Source: Deltaproteobacteria bacterium (GTDB taxonomy: Bacteria > Desulfobacterota > Desulfuromonadia > Desulfuromonadales > BM103). Taken from it: DNA of 64,000 nucleotides. A program made the translations under genes and the position numbers. Of this stretch, positions 49,236-59,500 are shown piece after piece (position 1 is the first letter of the stretch; the number at the start of each line of letters is the position of its first letter). The notes under the pieces were generated by a model. It saw only the letters and a list, made by a program, of their open reading frames with translations, was not told where the DNA came from and made no database searches. The stretch spans positions 24,942 to 88,941 of the forward strand of contig JAGXHL010000063.1 in assembly GCA_024636215.1 (NCBI GenBank), written 5' to 3'.

Positions 49236-49739
49236 ATGACGAACAACCCCACTGGTGCTGCAGAGGCTCTCTCTCCAGAACGCCACTACCTCTATCCGGG
49301 CACACTGTTCGTGCACCGCAAACCTCATCTGATCACTACGGTGCTCGGCTCATGTGTTTCGGTCTGTTTGTGGAACCAGACCTCCCGGTTAGGTGGCATT
49401 AATCACTACCTCCTGCCGCTCTGGAATGGTGAAGGCCTGCCGACACCCAAGTACGGCAATATTGCCATCGCCAAGTTGTACGAAAAAGTCCGCGCATATT
49501 CCGATCCGGGCGACAAGTTGATTGCCAAAGTCTTTGGCGGGGCTTCCATGTGGGAAAAAACCGACGGACTGTTGGCTGTCGGGCAGCGCAACATCGATTT
49601 TGCCCTGGAGACCCTGGAGACACTCGGTATCCCGGTGGTTGGCAAAGATCTTGGCGGACAGCAGGGCCGCAAAGTCATTTTTAATAGCGGCGATGGTAGC
49701 GTTATGATGAGAAGACAACGGCCGATGGGTAAAACCTGA
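49236..49739 (+). CDS. cheD: Chemoreceptor glutamine deamidase CheD
   Basis: 167 residues. Catalytic Cys40 in TVLGSCVSVCLW, His57 in GGINHYLLP and the Thr/Ser in GGASMW region match the family. Deamidates Gln to Glu in receptors and in some bacteria binds CheC-type phosphatases. Last gene of the chemotaxis locus. Confidence 0.93.
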   Translation: MTNNPTGAAEALSPERHYLYPGTLFVHRKPHLITTVLGSCVSVCLWNQTSRLGGINHYLLPLWNGEGLPTPKYGNIAIAKLYEKVRAYSDPGDKLIAKVFGGASMWEKTDGLLAVGQRNIDFALETLETLGIPVVGKDLGGQQGRKVIFNSGDGSVMMRRQRPMGKT

Positions 49740-49900
49740 AATAAAAAGGTTGCCCTGGCAGCCGGCTCATGGATAGTCCGACAGCCTGCTAGTCACCAAC
49801 ACGAAGAAACAGATCCTGAACAACAGCCTGAAACCAAAAAAAGTTGACACTAGTCTTCTGGAAGCGGCTCTTCCTGGTGGAAAGCTAAAGCCGGAACCGG

Positions 49901-50104
49901 TTATGCAGCATGCGCATAATGACCGTTCCGGGGTTTTGCTTTAACTCGGGGTTCAGCCGATTTTTTTGTAGCGCGCTGCAGGCTCGGTTGATTCTTTTTG
50001 TCATGAGGTTCTTTGCCCTCCAGCCGGTTATTGGCCTGTTTGCGGGGCAGTAATTGACTGGTCGCTGCCCATAAAAAAGCTAACAACATAATCATCTCAA
50101 ACAT
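49901..50104 (-). CDS. Small membrane protein with basic tail
   Basis: 67 residues. An AAGGAGG site 5 nt before ATG 50104 decides the start. Residues 1-18 (MFEMIMLLAFLWAATSQLL) form one hydrophobic helix; the rest is rich in Lys, Arg, Asn and Gln and looks disordered. No family recognised. It stands alone between the convergent cheD and the divergent acnB. Confidence 0.55.
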   Translation of the reverse strand: MFEMIMLLAFLWAATSQLLPRKQANNRLEGKEPHDKKNQPSLQRATKKSAEPRVKAKPRNGHYAHAA

Positions 50105-50321
50105 CTTGACCTCCTTATGAGGCTGTCCGCAAACATCTGGATTTACATCGGCCTCTATAGTCGGCCAGCCCCTAGTCTGTGGTTTTGAGTAAAACACCCC
50201 CTATTGTCAGAATAAGTCACTCGTCAGATGTCCGCTTGCCAAGATTTTTATCGTCACTAAATTAACCAAGTCGTGATGGGAATATCCTTCATACAAGGCC
50301 TGAAAGAGGCATGATTGTGCG

Positions 50322-50348
50322 TTGACGGAGGGGTGAAAATCGTATACA
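50322..50348 (+). promoter_or_regulatory. Putative acnB promoter
   Basis: TTGACG (50322-50327) followed after 15 nt by TATACA (50343-50348). The spacer is short; a -10 shifted by two bases is possible. The palindrome at 50342-50354 overlaps it. Confidence 0.45.
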
Positions 50349-50354
50349 GTATGC
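50342..50354. promoter_or_regulatory. TCA-operon palindrome upstream of acnB
   Basis: GTATACAGTATGC, differing in one base from the site before icd. It lies 104 bp before the acnB start. Confidence 0.6.
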
Positions 50355-50457
50355 AAGTTTCAGCTCAACCATGACCTAAAACTTCGTGACAACGAATCTG
50401 TTATATTCGGTGGCGATCTCTTGTCGCTGCTAACAACTTGGATTAAGGAGAGAGAAT

Positions 50458-52989
50458 ATGATTGAAGCTTATTTGATGCATGAAAAAGAACGAAATGCCC
50501 AGGGGATTCCGGCCTTGCCGCTCAATCCTGAGCAGACGACCAGCCTCTGTGAATTACTACAGAATCCGCCTGCAGGCAAAGAAGAATTTCTGATGGAGCT
50601 GTTCACCGAGCGGATCTCCCCCGGTGTTGATCCTGCGGCTGAAGTCAAGGCCGGTTTTCTGGCCGAGATTCTGAGCGGCGCCACGAGCTCTCCCCTGATC
50701 GACAAGAAAAAAGCCGTCCAGATCCTCGGCACCATGATCGGTGGTTACAATGTTCAACCTCTGATCGATGCTTTGAGTGACGCTGCTTTGGCTGATGACG
50801 CGGCTTGTGCACTCTCCGGCATGACTTATGTTTATGATGCTGCCGACCAGGTGATTGAGCTGTCCAAAAGCAACCCGGCCGCGAAAACGGTTGTTGAGAG
50901 CTGGGCTGCTGCCGAGTGGTTCACCAATAAGCCGGAAATGGCGGAGACGATTAAAGTCAAGGTGTTCAAGGTTGAAGGTGAAATCAACACGGATGATTTC
51001 TCTCCTGCCGGGGATGCCTGGAGCCGCCCTGACATCCCATTGCATGCCCTGGCTATGGGTAAGACCCGTTTCCCCGGTGGTATCGAAGAGATCGCCAAGT
51101 GGCGTGCTGAAGGTCATCAGGTGGCATTTGTCGGTGACGTCGTCGGTACCGGTTCGTCTCGCAAGTCGGCCTGTAACAGTGTCCTCTGGTGCATCGGCGA
51201 CGATATTCCGGCGGTTCCCAACAAACGTCGTGGTGGTGTGATCATCGGTGGCGTTATCGCTCCGATCTTTTTCAATACCGCCCAGGATTCCGGCACCTTG
51301 CCGCTGCGCATGGATGTGGCCAACCTGAACATGGGTGACGTGATCACAATAAACACCGCCAAAGGTGAAGTCACCAACGAAGCCGGTGAGGTTGTTTCCA
51401 CCTTCGCGATCAAGCCTGATACGGTTCCGGATGAATTCCGCGCCGGTGGCCGGATTCCTCTGATTATCGGTTGTGCCCTGACCAAACAAGCGCGTGAAGC
51501 GCTCGGTTTGGGCGAGACGGATATCTTTGCCAAGGCTGCAAATCCAACGCCCAAGGCTGATCAGGGTTATACCCAGGCTCAAAAGATGGTTGGCCGCGCC
51601 TGTGGCGTCAAAGGTGTTCTGCCGGGCTCTTCCTGCGCGCCGATCATGACGACCGTTGGTTCCCAGGATACGACTGGCCCGATGACCGCAGATGAGATTA
51701 AAGAGCTGGCTTGTCTGCGCTTCAAATCTCCCATGGTCATGCAGTCCTTCTGCCATACCGCTGCCTACCCGAAGCCTGCTGACGTCAAGATGCACGCCAA
51801 CCTGCCGAAATTCATCTCTGAACGCGCCGGTGTTCCCCTGCGCCCCGGTGATGGTGTCATTCACAGCTGGTTGAACCGCCTGCTGGTACCCGACACCGTG
51901 GGTACCGGTGGCGACTCTCACACCCGCTTCCCGATCGGTATCAGTTTCCCGGCCGGTTCAGGATTGATCGCATTTGCGGGTGCCCTCGGTTTCATGCCGC
52001 TCGACATGCCTGAGTCGGTTCTGGTTCGTTTCAAGGGTGAACTCAACGAAGGCATCACCCTGCGCGACGCCGTCAATGCCATCCCTTACTGGGCCATCAA
52101 GCAAGGCCACCTGACCGTACCCAAGAAGAACAAGGTCAATATCTTCAATGGCCGGATTCTGGAGATGGAAGGTTTGCCGAATCTATCGGTTGAGCAGGCC
52201 TTCGAGCTGACCGACGCCGCTGCGGAACGTTCCGCTGCTGCCGGTTGTATCCAGCTCTCTGAGGAGAGTGTCTGTACTTACCTGCGCTCCAACGTTGCCC
52301 TGATGAAGAAGATGATCGAAGAGGGTTATCAGGACCCGGAGACCCTGCAGGGCCGGATTGACGCTGTCAACGAGTGGCTCAAGGATCCCAAGCTGATCAG
52401 GGCCGATGCCAACGCCGAGTACGCTGCCGTGATCGAAATCGATCTGGCAGAGATTACCGAGCCGATCCTTGCCTGCCCGAACGACCCGGACGATGTCAAG
52501 CTGCTTTCCGATGTACAGGGTACTCCGATTCAGGATGTTTTCCTCGGCTCCTGCATGACCAACATCGGTCATTTCCGGGCGGCCGCCGAGATCTGGCGCG
52601 GTGAGAAATTCAACCCGAACGTTCGCACCTGGGTTTGCCCGCCGACCCGCATGGATCAGGCCAAACTGAAAGAAGAGGCTGTCTTCTCGGTCTTCAGTGC
52701 CATGGGCGCTCGTCTTGAAATTGCCGGCTGTTCCCTCTGCATGGGCAACCAGGCCCGTGTTCCTGATGGCGTTAACATGTTCTCCACCAGTACCCGTAAC
52801 TTCGATGACCGCATCGGTAACGGTGCCCAGGTTTACCTCGGCTCTGCAGAACTCGGTGCCGTCACGACGACCCTGAGTAAGCTGCCGACTCCGGCCGAGT
52901 ACTTTGCAGCCTACAAAGAGAAGGTTGCTCCAAAGCAGGACACGATTTACCAGTACCTGCAGTTCGATGAGATGGAAGGCTACAAGTAA
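50458..52989 (+). CDS. acnB: Aconitate hydratase B
   Basis: 843 residues, typical for the AcnB family. Converts citrate to isocitrate through a [4Fe-4S] cluster. Domain order is that of AcnB: N-terminal HEAT-like domain, then the swivel domain 4 (INTDDFSPAGDAWSRPDIPL, GTGSSRKSACNSVLW), then domains 1-3. The cluster cysteines are seen in GSCMTNIGHFR and in AGCSLCMGNQARV. AAGGAGAG precedes ATG 50458. Monocistronic, ended by a terminator; supplies the isocitrate used by Icd. Confidence 0.95.
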   Translation: MIEAYLMHEKERNAQGIPALPLNPEQTTSLCELLQNPPAGKEEFLMELFTERISPGVDPAAEVKAGFLAEILSGATSSPLIDKKKAVQILGTMIGGYNVQPLIDALSDAALADDAACALSGMTYVYDAADQVIELSKSNPAAKTVVESWAAAEWFTNKPEMAETIKVKVFKVEGEINTDDFSPAGDAWSRPDIPLHALAMGKTRFPGGIEEIAKWRAEGHQVAFVGDVVGTGSSRKSACNSVLWCIGDDIPAVPNKRRGGVIIGGVIAPIFFNTAQDSGTLPLRMDVANLNMGDVITINTAKGEVTNEAGEVVSTFAIKPDTVPDEFRAGGRIPLIIGCALTKQAREALGLGETDIFAKAANPTPKADQGYTQAQKMVGRACGVKGVLPGSSCAPIMTTVGSQDTTGPMTADEIKELACLRFKSPMVMQSFCHTAAYPKPADVKMHANLPKFISERAGVPLRPGDGVIHSWLNRLLVPDTVGTGGDSHTRFPIGISFPAGSGLIAFAGALGFMPLDMPESVLVRFKGELNEGITLRDAVNAIPYWAIKQGHLTVPKKNKVNIFNGRILEMEGLPNLSVEQAFELTDAAAERSAAAGCIQLSEESVCTYLRSNVALMKKMIEEGYQDPETLQGRIDAVNEWLKDPKLIRADANAEYAAVIEIDLAEITEPILACPNDPDDVKLLSDVQGTPIQDVFLGSCMTNIGHFRAAAEIWRGEKFNPNVRTWVCPPTRMDQAKLKEEAVFSVFSAMGARLEIAGCSLCMGNQARVPDGVNMFSTSTRNFDDRIGNGAQVYLGSAELGAVTTTLSKLPTPAEYFAAYKEKVAPKQDTIYQYLQFDEMEGYK

Positions 52990-53021
52990 CAACACCAAGC
53001 GGGTTAAAGACTAAATGTGAT

Positions 53022-53048
53022 GGCCGCTCCGCAAGGAGCGGCCTTTTT
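53022..53048 (+). terminator. Terminator after acnB
   Basis: Perfect 9-bp stem GGCCGCTCC / GGAGCGGCC with GCAA loop, then TTTTTCTTT. Confidence 0.85.
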
Positions 53049-53167
53049 CTTTGGTGTTGTAAGGCAGTATACTTTTTATTTATGTCTTTCCGGATTGAGG
53101 CTTTCTAGTCCGCGTGGTCGCGACATTCTTGACCAAGAGATGGTGAATAGATGCGGACAATCTTTAG

Positions 53168-53183
53168 CGGCACAATTATTGCT
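53168..53183 (+). promoter_or_regulatory. Sigma-54 site upstream of the giant cytochrome
   Basis: CGGCAC-N5-TTGCT with GG (53169-53170) and GC (53181-53182) separated by 10 nt. Leader would be about 310 nt. Confidence 0.5.
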
Positions 53184-53489
53184 ATATTTTAGATTTAATA
53201 AAATGGATATTAATGGTCTATTTTTGTATTTCAAAGGTTATTACAAGGACTTAACCTGGATAGGCTCAAGGCATAGGTCTAGTATTGTCTGAGATCAATC
53301 ACGTTATTTGACCTTTTTTTTGGGCTAATCCGCCATTTGACGGATTTACTTTGCTGACCATTAAATAGATTTCAAGAAATATATAAAGCGCATTGACTGC
53401 TTTGATGAATGTGCTCAGTGGATAGGGATTTTTTATCGATTTAGATTAAACAGCTAATTTTCCTGACTCGTCGTTTCTACTGTCACCCC

Positions 53490-53499
53490 GGGGGGGGGG
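53490..53499 (+). repeat. G10 homopolymer at the ribosome-binding position
   Basis: Ten consecutive G preceded by CCCC, ending 6 nt before the ATG at 53506. It occupies the place of the Shine-Dalgarno sequence. Such tracts are prone to slippage; here a length change would alter RBS spacing and folding rather than the reading frame. Confidence 0.7.
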
Positions 53500-53505
53500 C
53501 GTTGT

Positions 53506-56500
53506 ATGCATAACGATTCGTGGAATGCTTTCTACCTGTTTAGCCTCTGTATTATCATTTCCCTGGTACTGACAGGAGTTCTTTATCCTGCCAGCGTCTA
53601 CAGCGCTCCGGTCCCTCCCATACACAACTCCGATCGATTTGCTTGCAACCTCTCTGTTTACCACACTGAAGAAGATTGTAACAATAATGGCGGGATATGG
53701 GATTTCTCCCGCAAATGGGACTATGGCTGGGGCTCGAACGAATATCCTGGACAGCAGCAGTATGGTAATTTCACATGCGGCACATGTCATGTCCGTAAAC
53801 CTGCAAATGGTAACATTAAACGGATTCGACCGAGCATCACTGCCCCAGACGGATCTTTGGGGTCTTTCCCTGGAAGTGAAGTCATCGCCCAGGAAGCCAT
53901 TCCTGATGTCTCCTCTGATTTTGGTGACGACTCCAATAACCACACTGATTCAAAAAGCATATGTGAAGTTTGCCATCAAAAAACACGCTATCACCGCTTT
54001 GACACGACAGTTGTGGTCGTTAACGGTTCTACTCTTGACCATTTCAATAATGCTGATTGTATCTCATGCCATCGCCACAAAGCCGGTTTTCGGGCAGGCT
54101 GCTCAGATTGCCATGGCAACAGTACGACCGGCGAGGCATGGCCCGATGGTCTTGATAATAATGTCAATCCAAAATATGCTGATTTCGACATCGCAGGCTC
54201 TCATGCAAGACACGCTGAGGCTTCTGGGGGAAACTCTTCTTGTAATCTCTGCCATCCTCTACCTGAGTCTGGTGTAACTCATCTCGATACAACTCTCCAG
54301 GTGCTTGAAGACTCATTCAGCTATACCCAAGGGTCGCAGGATTGCAGCAACATCACCTGCCACGCAGGCACAGGCGCACGCTGGGGTACGACTGGATGTC
54401 TCGGCTGTCACAGCGTTGTCCAGGGCAATCGCGTTGCTGTCGAGGGGCAGTTCTCGTCCAACTCCCATCACATCCAGGCCGGTCAGGTTACTGATGCTCA
54501 CTGTTACCAGTGTCATTGGGAAGCGAACAGCGATGGAACCATTTCTGCCTATCATGGCGGTTCAAATGCTACGAGTGCACCTGTTGACCTGGTAATTTAC
54601 GGCGTTGGCGCACGTCCACTCACCTATAGCGAAGGAATTACCGCCTTACGTTACACCGCTGACGGCTCACGCAGCGAGATCACCCAAATCAACAACCACT
54701 GTCTCGGTTGCCACAGCGATCAGAATAATGACACGCTTCCGTTTGGCGATGACAAGACGCCTAACCAGTACGCCTGGGATGGTACCAGTGTCGCCAGCCG
54801 GTACAGCCAGTCTGGGTCGACCAACCTCGGTAAATATCCAACAGTCGCCAACGCCGCCCAGAAAATCCAGACCAAGGCCTACTCCGCACACGGCAATGCC
54901 ACCCTCAATGAGGGTGGCTGGTCTACGTCCACCGGAGTTGACGGCACGCTGCCGAATACCCGCAATGGATCAGTGATTGTGGCCTGTTACGACTGCCACA
55001 ATTCCCACGGTTCGAGTGTGGCGGGCAAGACAACCAGTTATGCCAGTGCCACACCAAGCGGCGGCATTCTCAAGGACACCAGAGCCGGTGAAGGTGGCTA
55101 TGTCGCCACCTACCAGCCGGTGGCCGGCGGTACGGCCGAAAACAAGAATATCCGAAACCCCGGAGCCAGCCTGTGCATGGACTGCCACCTGACTGCCGAC
55201 GGCGGTTCCAGTCTGCCATGGGGCTACAAGAGCACTTACGGAGCTACGGAACAGATCATCGGCTATTACGATTCGCCATCTTTCTCGCCAGGCCCTGCCG
55301 GTACAAAGGTCCGTTATCCCTACAGGGCAGCGAGCGATTTCAAGGGGGGGCACTTTGGTGCTTCATCTGGCCTTGAAACTCCTGCGATGGCAAGTATCAA
55401 TGGATTGTGCACTCCCTGCCATGACCCCCATGGCGTCAGTTCCACGCTCGATGACGCCAGTACTTCACTGGTTGATGAACAACAGTATGGCATCCCCTTG
55501 CTCAAGGGAACCTGGCTCACATCACCCTACAAGGAGGATACTCCTCCGCAAACCAATAGTACGCGCACCGTCCAAAGAAATGATCGTCATGTTTACATAG
55601 ACGGCACCACCTTCGGCAGTCACATTAAACAGCTGGTTAAAGGAATCAACGAGACGGATCAACAATTCGCCGGATTGTGTCTCCACTGTCATCCCAAAAG
55701 CAGTTTGGCCGACGGCGTGACTCACACCTGGAAAAGCAAGGACCGGGTTCATGAAGCGGTCAGTGGCTGGGATTCGAGCGGCTTCACCAAGCACTATTTC
55801 ACCTGTTCCAAATGCCACACGCCGCACATGGGGTCGGCGTTGCCCAGGTTGATGGTCACCAACTGTATGGATTCATCCCACAAAGGAAGGGTGGTCAACG
55901 AGCCATCGCCGGCGATTGAGGATTTGGGAACATGGTGGGACGAAGCTTCCTATAGTGGGAAGTGCGGCGAAGGCCGCATTCCCGGCAGCCATACGGATTG
56001 CGGGGGTACCTGGACCCCAGTCAACAATACGTTCGCTTGCCACGAAGAACAGAACGGTTACGCCAACCAGGGCACCGACCAGAGTTGGAATGCCCTGACC
56101 CCCTGGGCCCCGGATTTTTATGTCAAGCCGCTGCCATATGTGACAAACACGGCTAAATCTACAACCTTCACCGGCAAGGTCAGATTTTATGCAAGATGGG
56201 GAACCAATCTCGCCAGCGACAGCGCAGTCGATTATGGGTTGACTCCCAGCTATGGGCAAACCGTTTCAGGCACGAATCTTGTGACCAACCATATTTTACT
56301 TCTCGATGGTCTGGATAATCACAACACCTATTACTATCAGGTTCGTTCGAGTACAACAGGAGGCGACCAGCTCGCATTCGGATACGAAGCAAACCAGTCT
56401 TATTATATTTCCGTTCCACCTGACAGGGTTTCCCTTATCACCCAGGCATCGCAGGTCTGCACGGACGTTTCGACCAATGTTAACCTGAGCTGGAACGCCA

Positions 56501-59500
56501 CCCTGGATGTCGATGGCGGACCGATTGAATATCTTGTGGAAGTCAATGATTCGACATCCTTTTATAGCCCGAAAGTGACCTCCGGATGGACCTCCGAGAC
56601 CACTGTCACGGTTGGGCCCCTCGACTGCAACAAAACCTGGTACTGGCAGGTCAAGGCACGAGATGCTGAGCACATCGAGGCCGAATCCTACTGGTCCGTT
56701 CGTGGTTCATTCGATTTGGGACCTTACCCCTCAAAACCTGCGACCCCAACACTTTACAATGAACCTGACTTCGAGTGCGGCGGTAACTGTTCGGCGCGAC
56801 TGAGTTGGCCATCTGTGTCGAATCCGTATCCCAACCTTTACGGGCCAATTCAATACTTCCTCGAAGTTGATGATGACCCGTTATTCTCCAGTCCGGACAG
56901 GATCAGGGATTGGGCAACGACAACCTATACAGACATTACCGGGCTGGCCGGTGACAAAACCTGGTACTGGCGGCTCAAAGCACGCTATACCAATTATCCG
57001 GACGATCCTGCCTTAGAATCAGACTGGTCGCTTTACGATGATTTCACTACCATCTATCCATCACCTGGCACGCCCACTGCTCTGTTTACCCTGGACGTGG
57101 TTTCTCCAAGTGTGGCAACTCTCACCTGGACCCAAGCAGCGGCTTACAATAGTGGAACAGTTGAATATGCCCTTCGCGTCGATGACGATCCCGGTTTTAC
57201 AACGATTGATTATAGCGACAGCTGGATTTCCGGAACCAGCGCAACGACAGGCACGCTCGGTGTCGGGACCTGGTACTGGCAAGTCAAGGCCCGCGATGTC
57301 GATCACCCCTCTGCCGAGTCAGACTGGTCCAATACAAGTGAGTTCAGGGTTTATGCTACGGCCCCGACATCCAAGACGATCACCTTCACCTGGACCGATG
57401 TGCCCTTCGGTTCCATCACGATCGATGGCGTGCCATATGGCGGCCCCGCGGCCAGTGTCGACGTGGTGGTCACAGATTCATTCACTGCGGAAATTGTTGG
57501 GGCTCCCGGCCAGGCAGGCGGTGGCGAACCTTCTTCCTGGGAGTATTACGCAAGTCAAGCCCCGGGTGGCAACCCTGGTTCCATGGCCGCCGTTTTTACC
57601 CCGAATGACGGCAATGTCTTTACCGTAAACGTTGGCGCGACGCCGCCGTATCGGGATACTGGCGGCGCCGGTGGCGGGGCTTCCTATGTCGCCAAAGACG
57701 ATTCGACGGTCATGTATGCTGCCGGCGCCGGTGGCGGCGGTGGTGGCGAAGCGTCCTATCTGGATGGGGAGGAGTTTGATGGTGAAGTGTTCACATGGAA
57801 GGAAAGGGGCGCTAATGGATTCCCCGGGGAAAGCTTTGACAGCGCAACCGGTGGTGCCGGAGGTGCGGGGAGTACGAGCACTTCCGGTACTGGTGTGGCT
57901 GGAAGCCCGGGGGGCGATGGTGGTTCCGGATCCGTGAGTGCAACGCCAACGACGATATCGGGGGATGTCACGATTCCCAGGGTCACGATCGTGTTAAGAG
58001 GACTTCCTGGGCCTGCAGTGCCAACTCTGGATTGGACCGGCGAGAGCAACTACGTGACTGACGGCGTCGATCCCGAGAGCGGAGCACAACTCACAAACTT
58101 CACGTTCCGGGTGGAATATACGGATGCCGACAATGATTCTCCATGGCCCATTGAAGTCTGGATCGATGTTGATGACAACGACAGCTATGCAGAAGATGAA
58201 AAGTTTGCCATGTCCGAACTGGATAGCGGCGATACCGACTACACCGACGGCAAGCTGTATACCTTTAGCAAGGCATTGTCCTTCGCCGGAGACGGTCTAC
58301 TGAAGTACCGCTTTTACGCCTCAGATTTTGGCACTGCTGCAACCGGCGCTCCTGCGTCGGATCTTACCCTTGAAATCATCAATAATCCTCCGGTCACACC
58401 GAGTAATGCAACCCCTTTGAATGGAGCAAGCGATGTTCTTCAGCCTCCGACCCTGATCGCCTCCGCCTTCGCCAACACCGCTGTGGATGCGGCCGCGGGC
58501 GACAGCCACCAGGCCAGTCAGTGGCTAATCAGTTATGGCTCAGAGAATTATGACAGTGGTCCTGTGGCTGCAACCAACAGACATGTTGCTGACATTCCAT
58601 GGTCTCCTGCAACCACTTATTCCTGGCAGGTCCGCTACCAGGATAACCATGGAGAGTGGTCTGCATATTCAGCTGCAACCAGCTTCACCACGCTGAACAA
58701 TCATATTCCAGATCAACCAATCAACGGGTCACCGGCCGCAGGTGAAGTGAATGTAGACCTTCAACCGTTACTCAGCGCCTCGGCCTTTGCCGATGCTGAC
58801 AGCGACACCCATCAGGCCAGCAGGTGGCAAGTCAGCCTCGCCGATGGAGCAAGGTTTGATGCTGCGATCGTCTATGACAGCGGCGCCGTCGGGGCGACAA
58901 CCAGCCACACCTTGAACGTCCCACTGAGTAGCAACAACCAGTATTTCTGGCGGGTCAGGTACCAAGACAGCGTGGGACAGTGGTCAGCATGGTCTTCAGA
59001 GACTGGATTTTTCGTACCCACCAGCCTGGTCAGCATGTTCCCCTTCGACAATGACAGTGGTCTCGTTGCTGAAGATATCTTCGGAAGCAACAACGGTGAC
59101 ATCCGCAATGGTGCTCTCCTGTCCGCTGGTTTCTCCGGTCAGGGTCTGACTTTCGACGGCCTTGATGACAACGTACTCTGGAGCTATGCAGAGGGAGTCC
59201 CTGTGAACAACTTCACCATTGAGGCAATGGTCAAGACCTCCGACACCCATGAAATTGACCCGGAATCTCCCTCGAGTACGGCAGGCATCTCAGGGCAAAA
59301 GTATCTGTTCGGTGCCCAGCATCATGGGGTGGATGGCGGAGCGGGCATATCGGTCGGAACCAACGGCATATCGGTCTATGAACATGGCGATAGCTATATG
59401 CCACCTCTCGCGGTTTATGCCAATGATATCGGCACAGACTGGAACCATATCGTCGTGACTTACATGAACAAGCAGCCGCGCATCTACCTGAACGGCAAGT

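Larger units (their letters stand above)
50105..50457. other. Divergent promoter region of small membrane gene and acnB
   Basis: 353 bp. Contains the acnB promoter and palindrome (50322-50354). Nothing else recognised. Confidence 0.5.
53053..53505. other. Upstream region of the giant cytochrome gene
   Basis: About 450 bp, clearly more AT-rich than the surroundings. Holds a sigma-54-like site (53168-53183) and a G10 tract (53490-53499). A 29-codon frame starting ATG near 53203 is too short and lacks an SD to be called. Confidence 0.6.

Noticed and set aside
49740..49900. Possible tRNA or small RNA after cheD
   Set aside because: Some short inverted repeats are present but no cloverleaf, CCA end or promoter-terminator pair could be built.
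50557..51921. 454-codon minus-strand frame opposite acnB
   Set aside because: A shadow of the strongly biased acnB codon pattern; no start signal and no recognisable domains.
53467..53505. Upstream extension of the cytochrome frame through the G10 tract
   Set aside because: The frame is open to 53467 but has no ATG, GTG or TTG, so translation from before the tract is not supported; tract changes would act on translation efficiency rather than frame.
53446..53943. 165-codon minus-strand frame over the start of the cytochrome gene
   Set aside because: Opposite the signal peptide and first haem site; it contains no domain and crosses the G10 tract.
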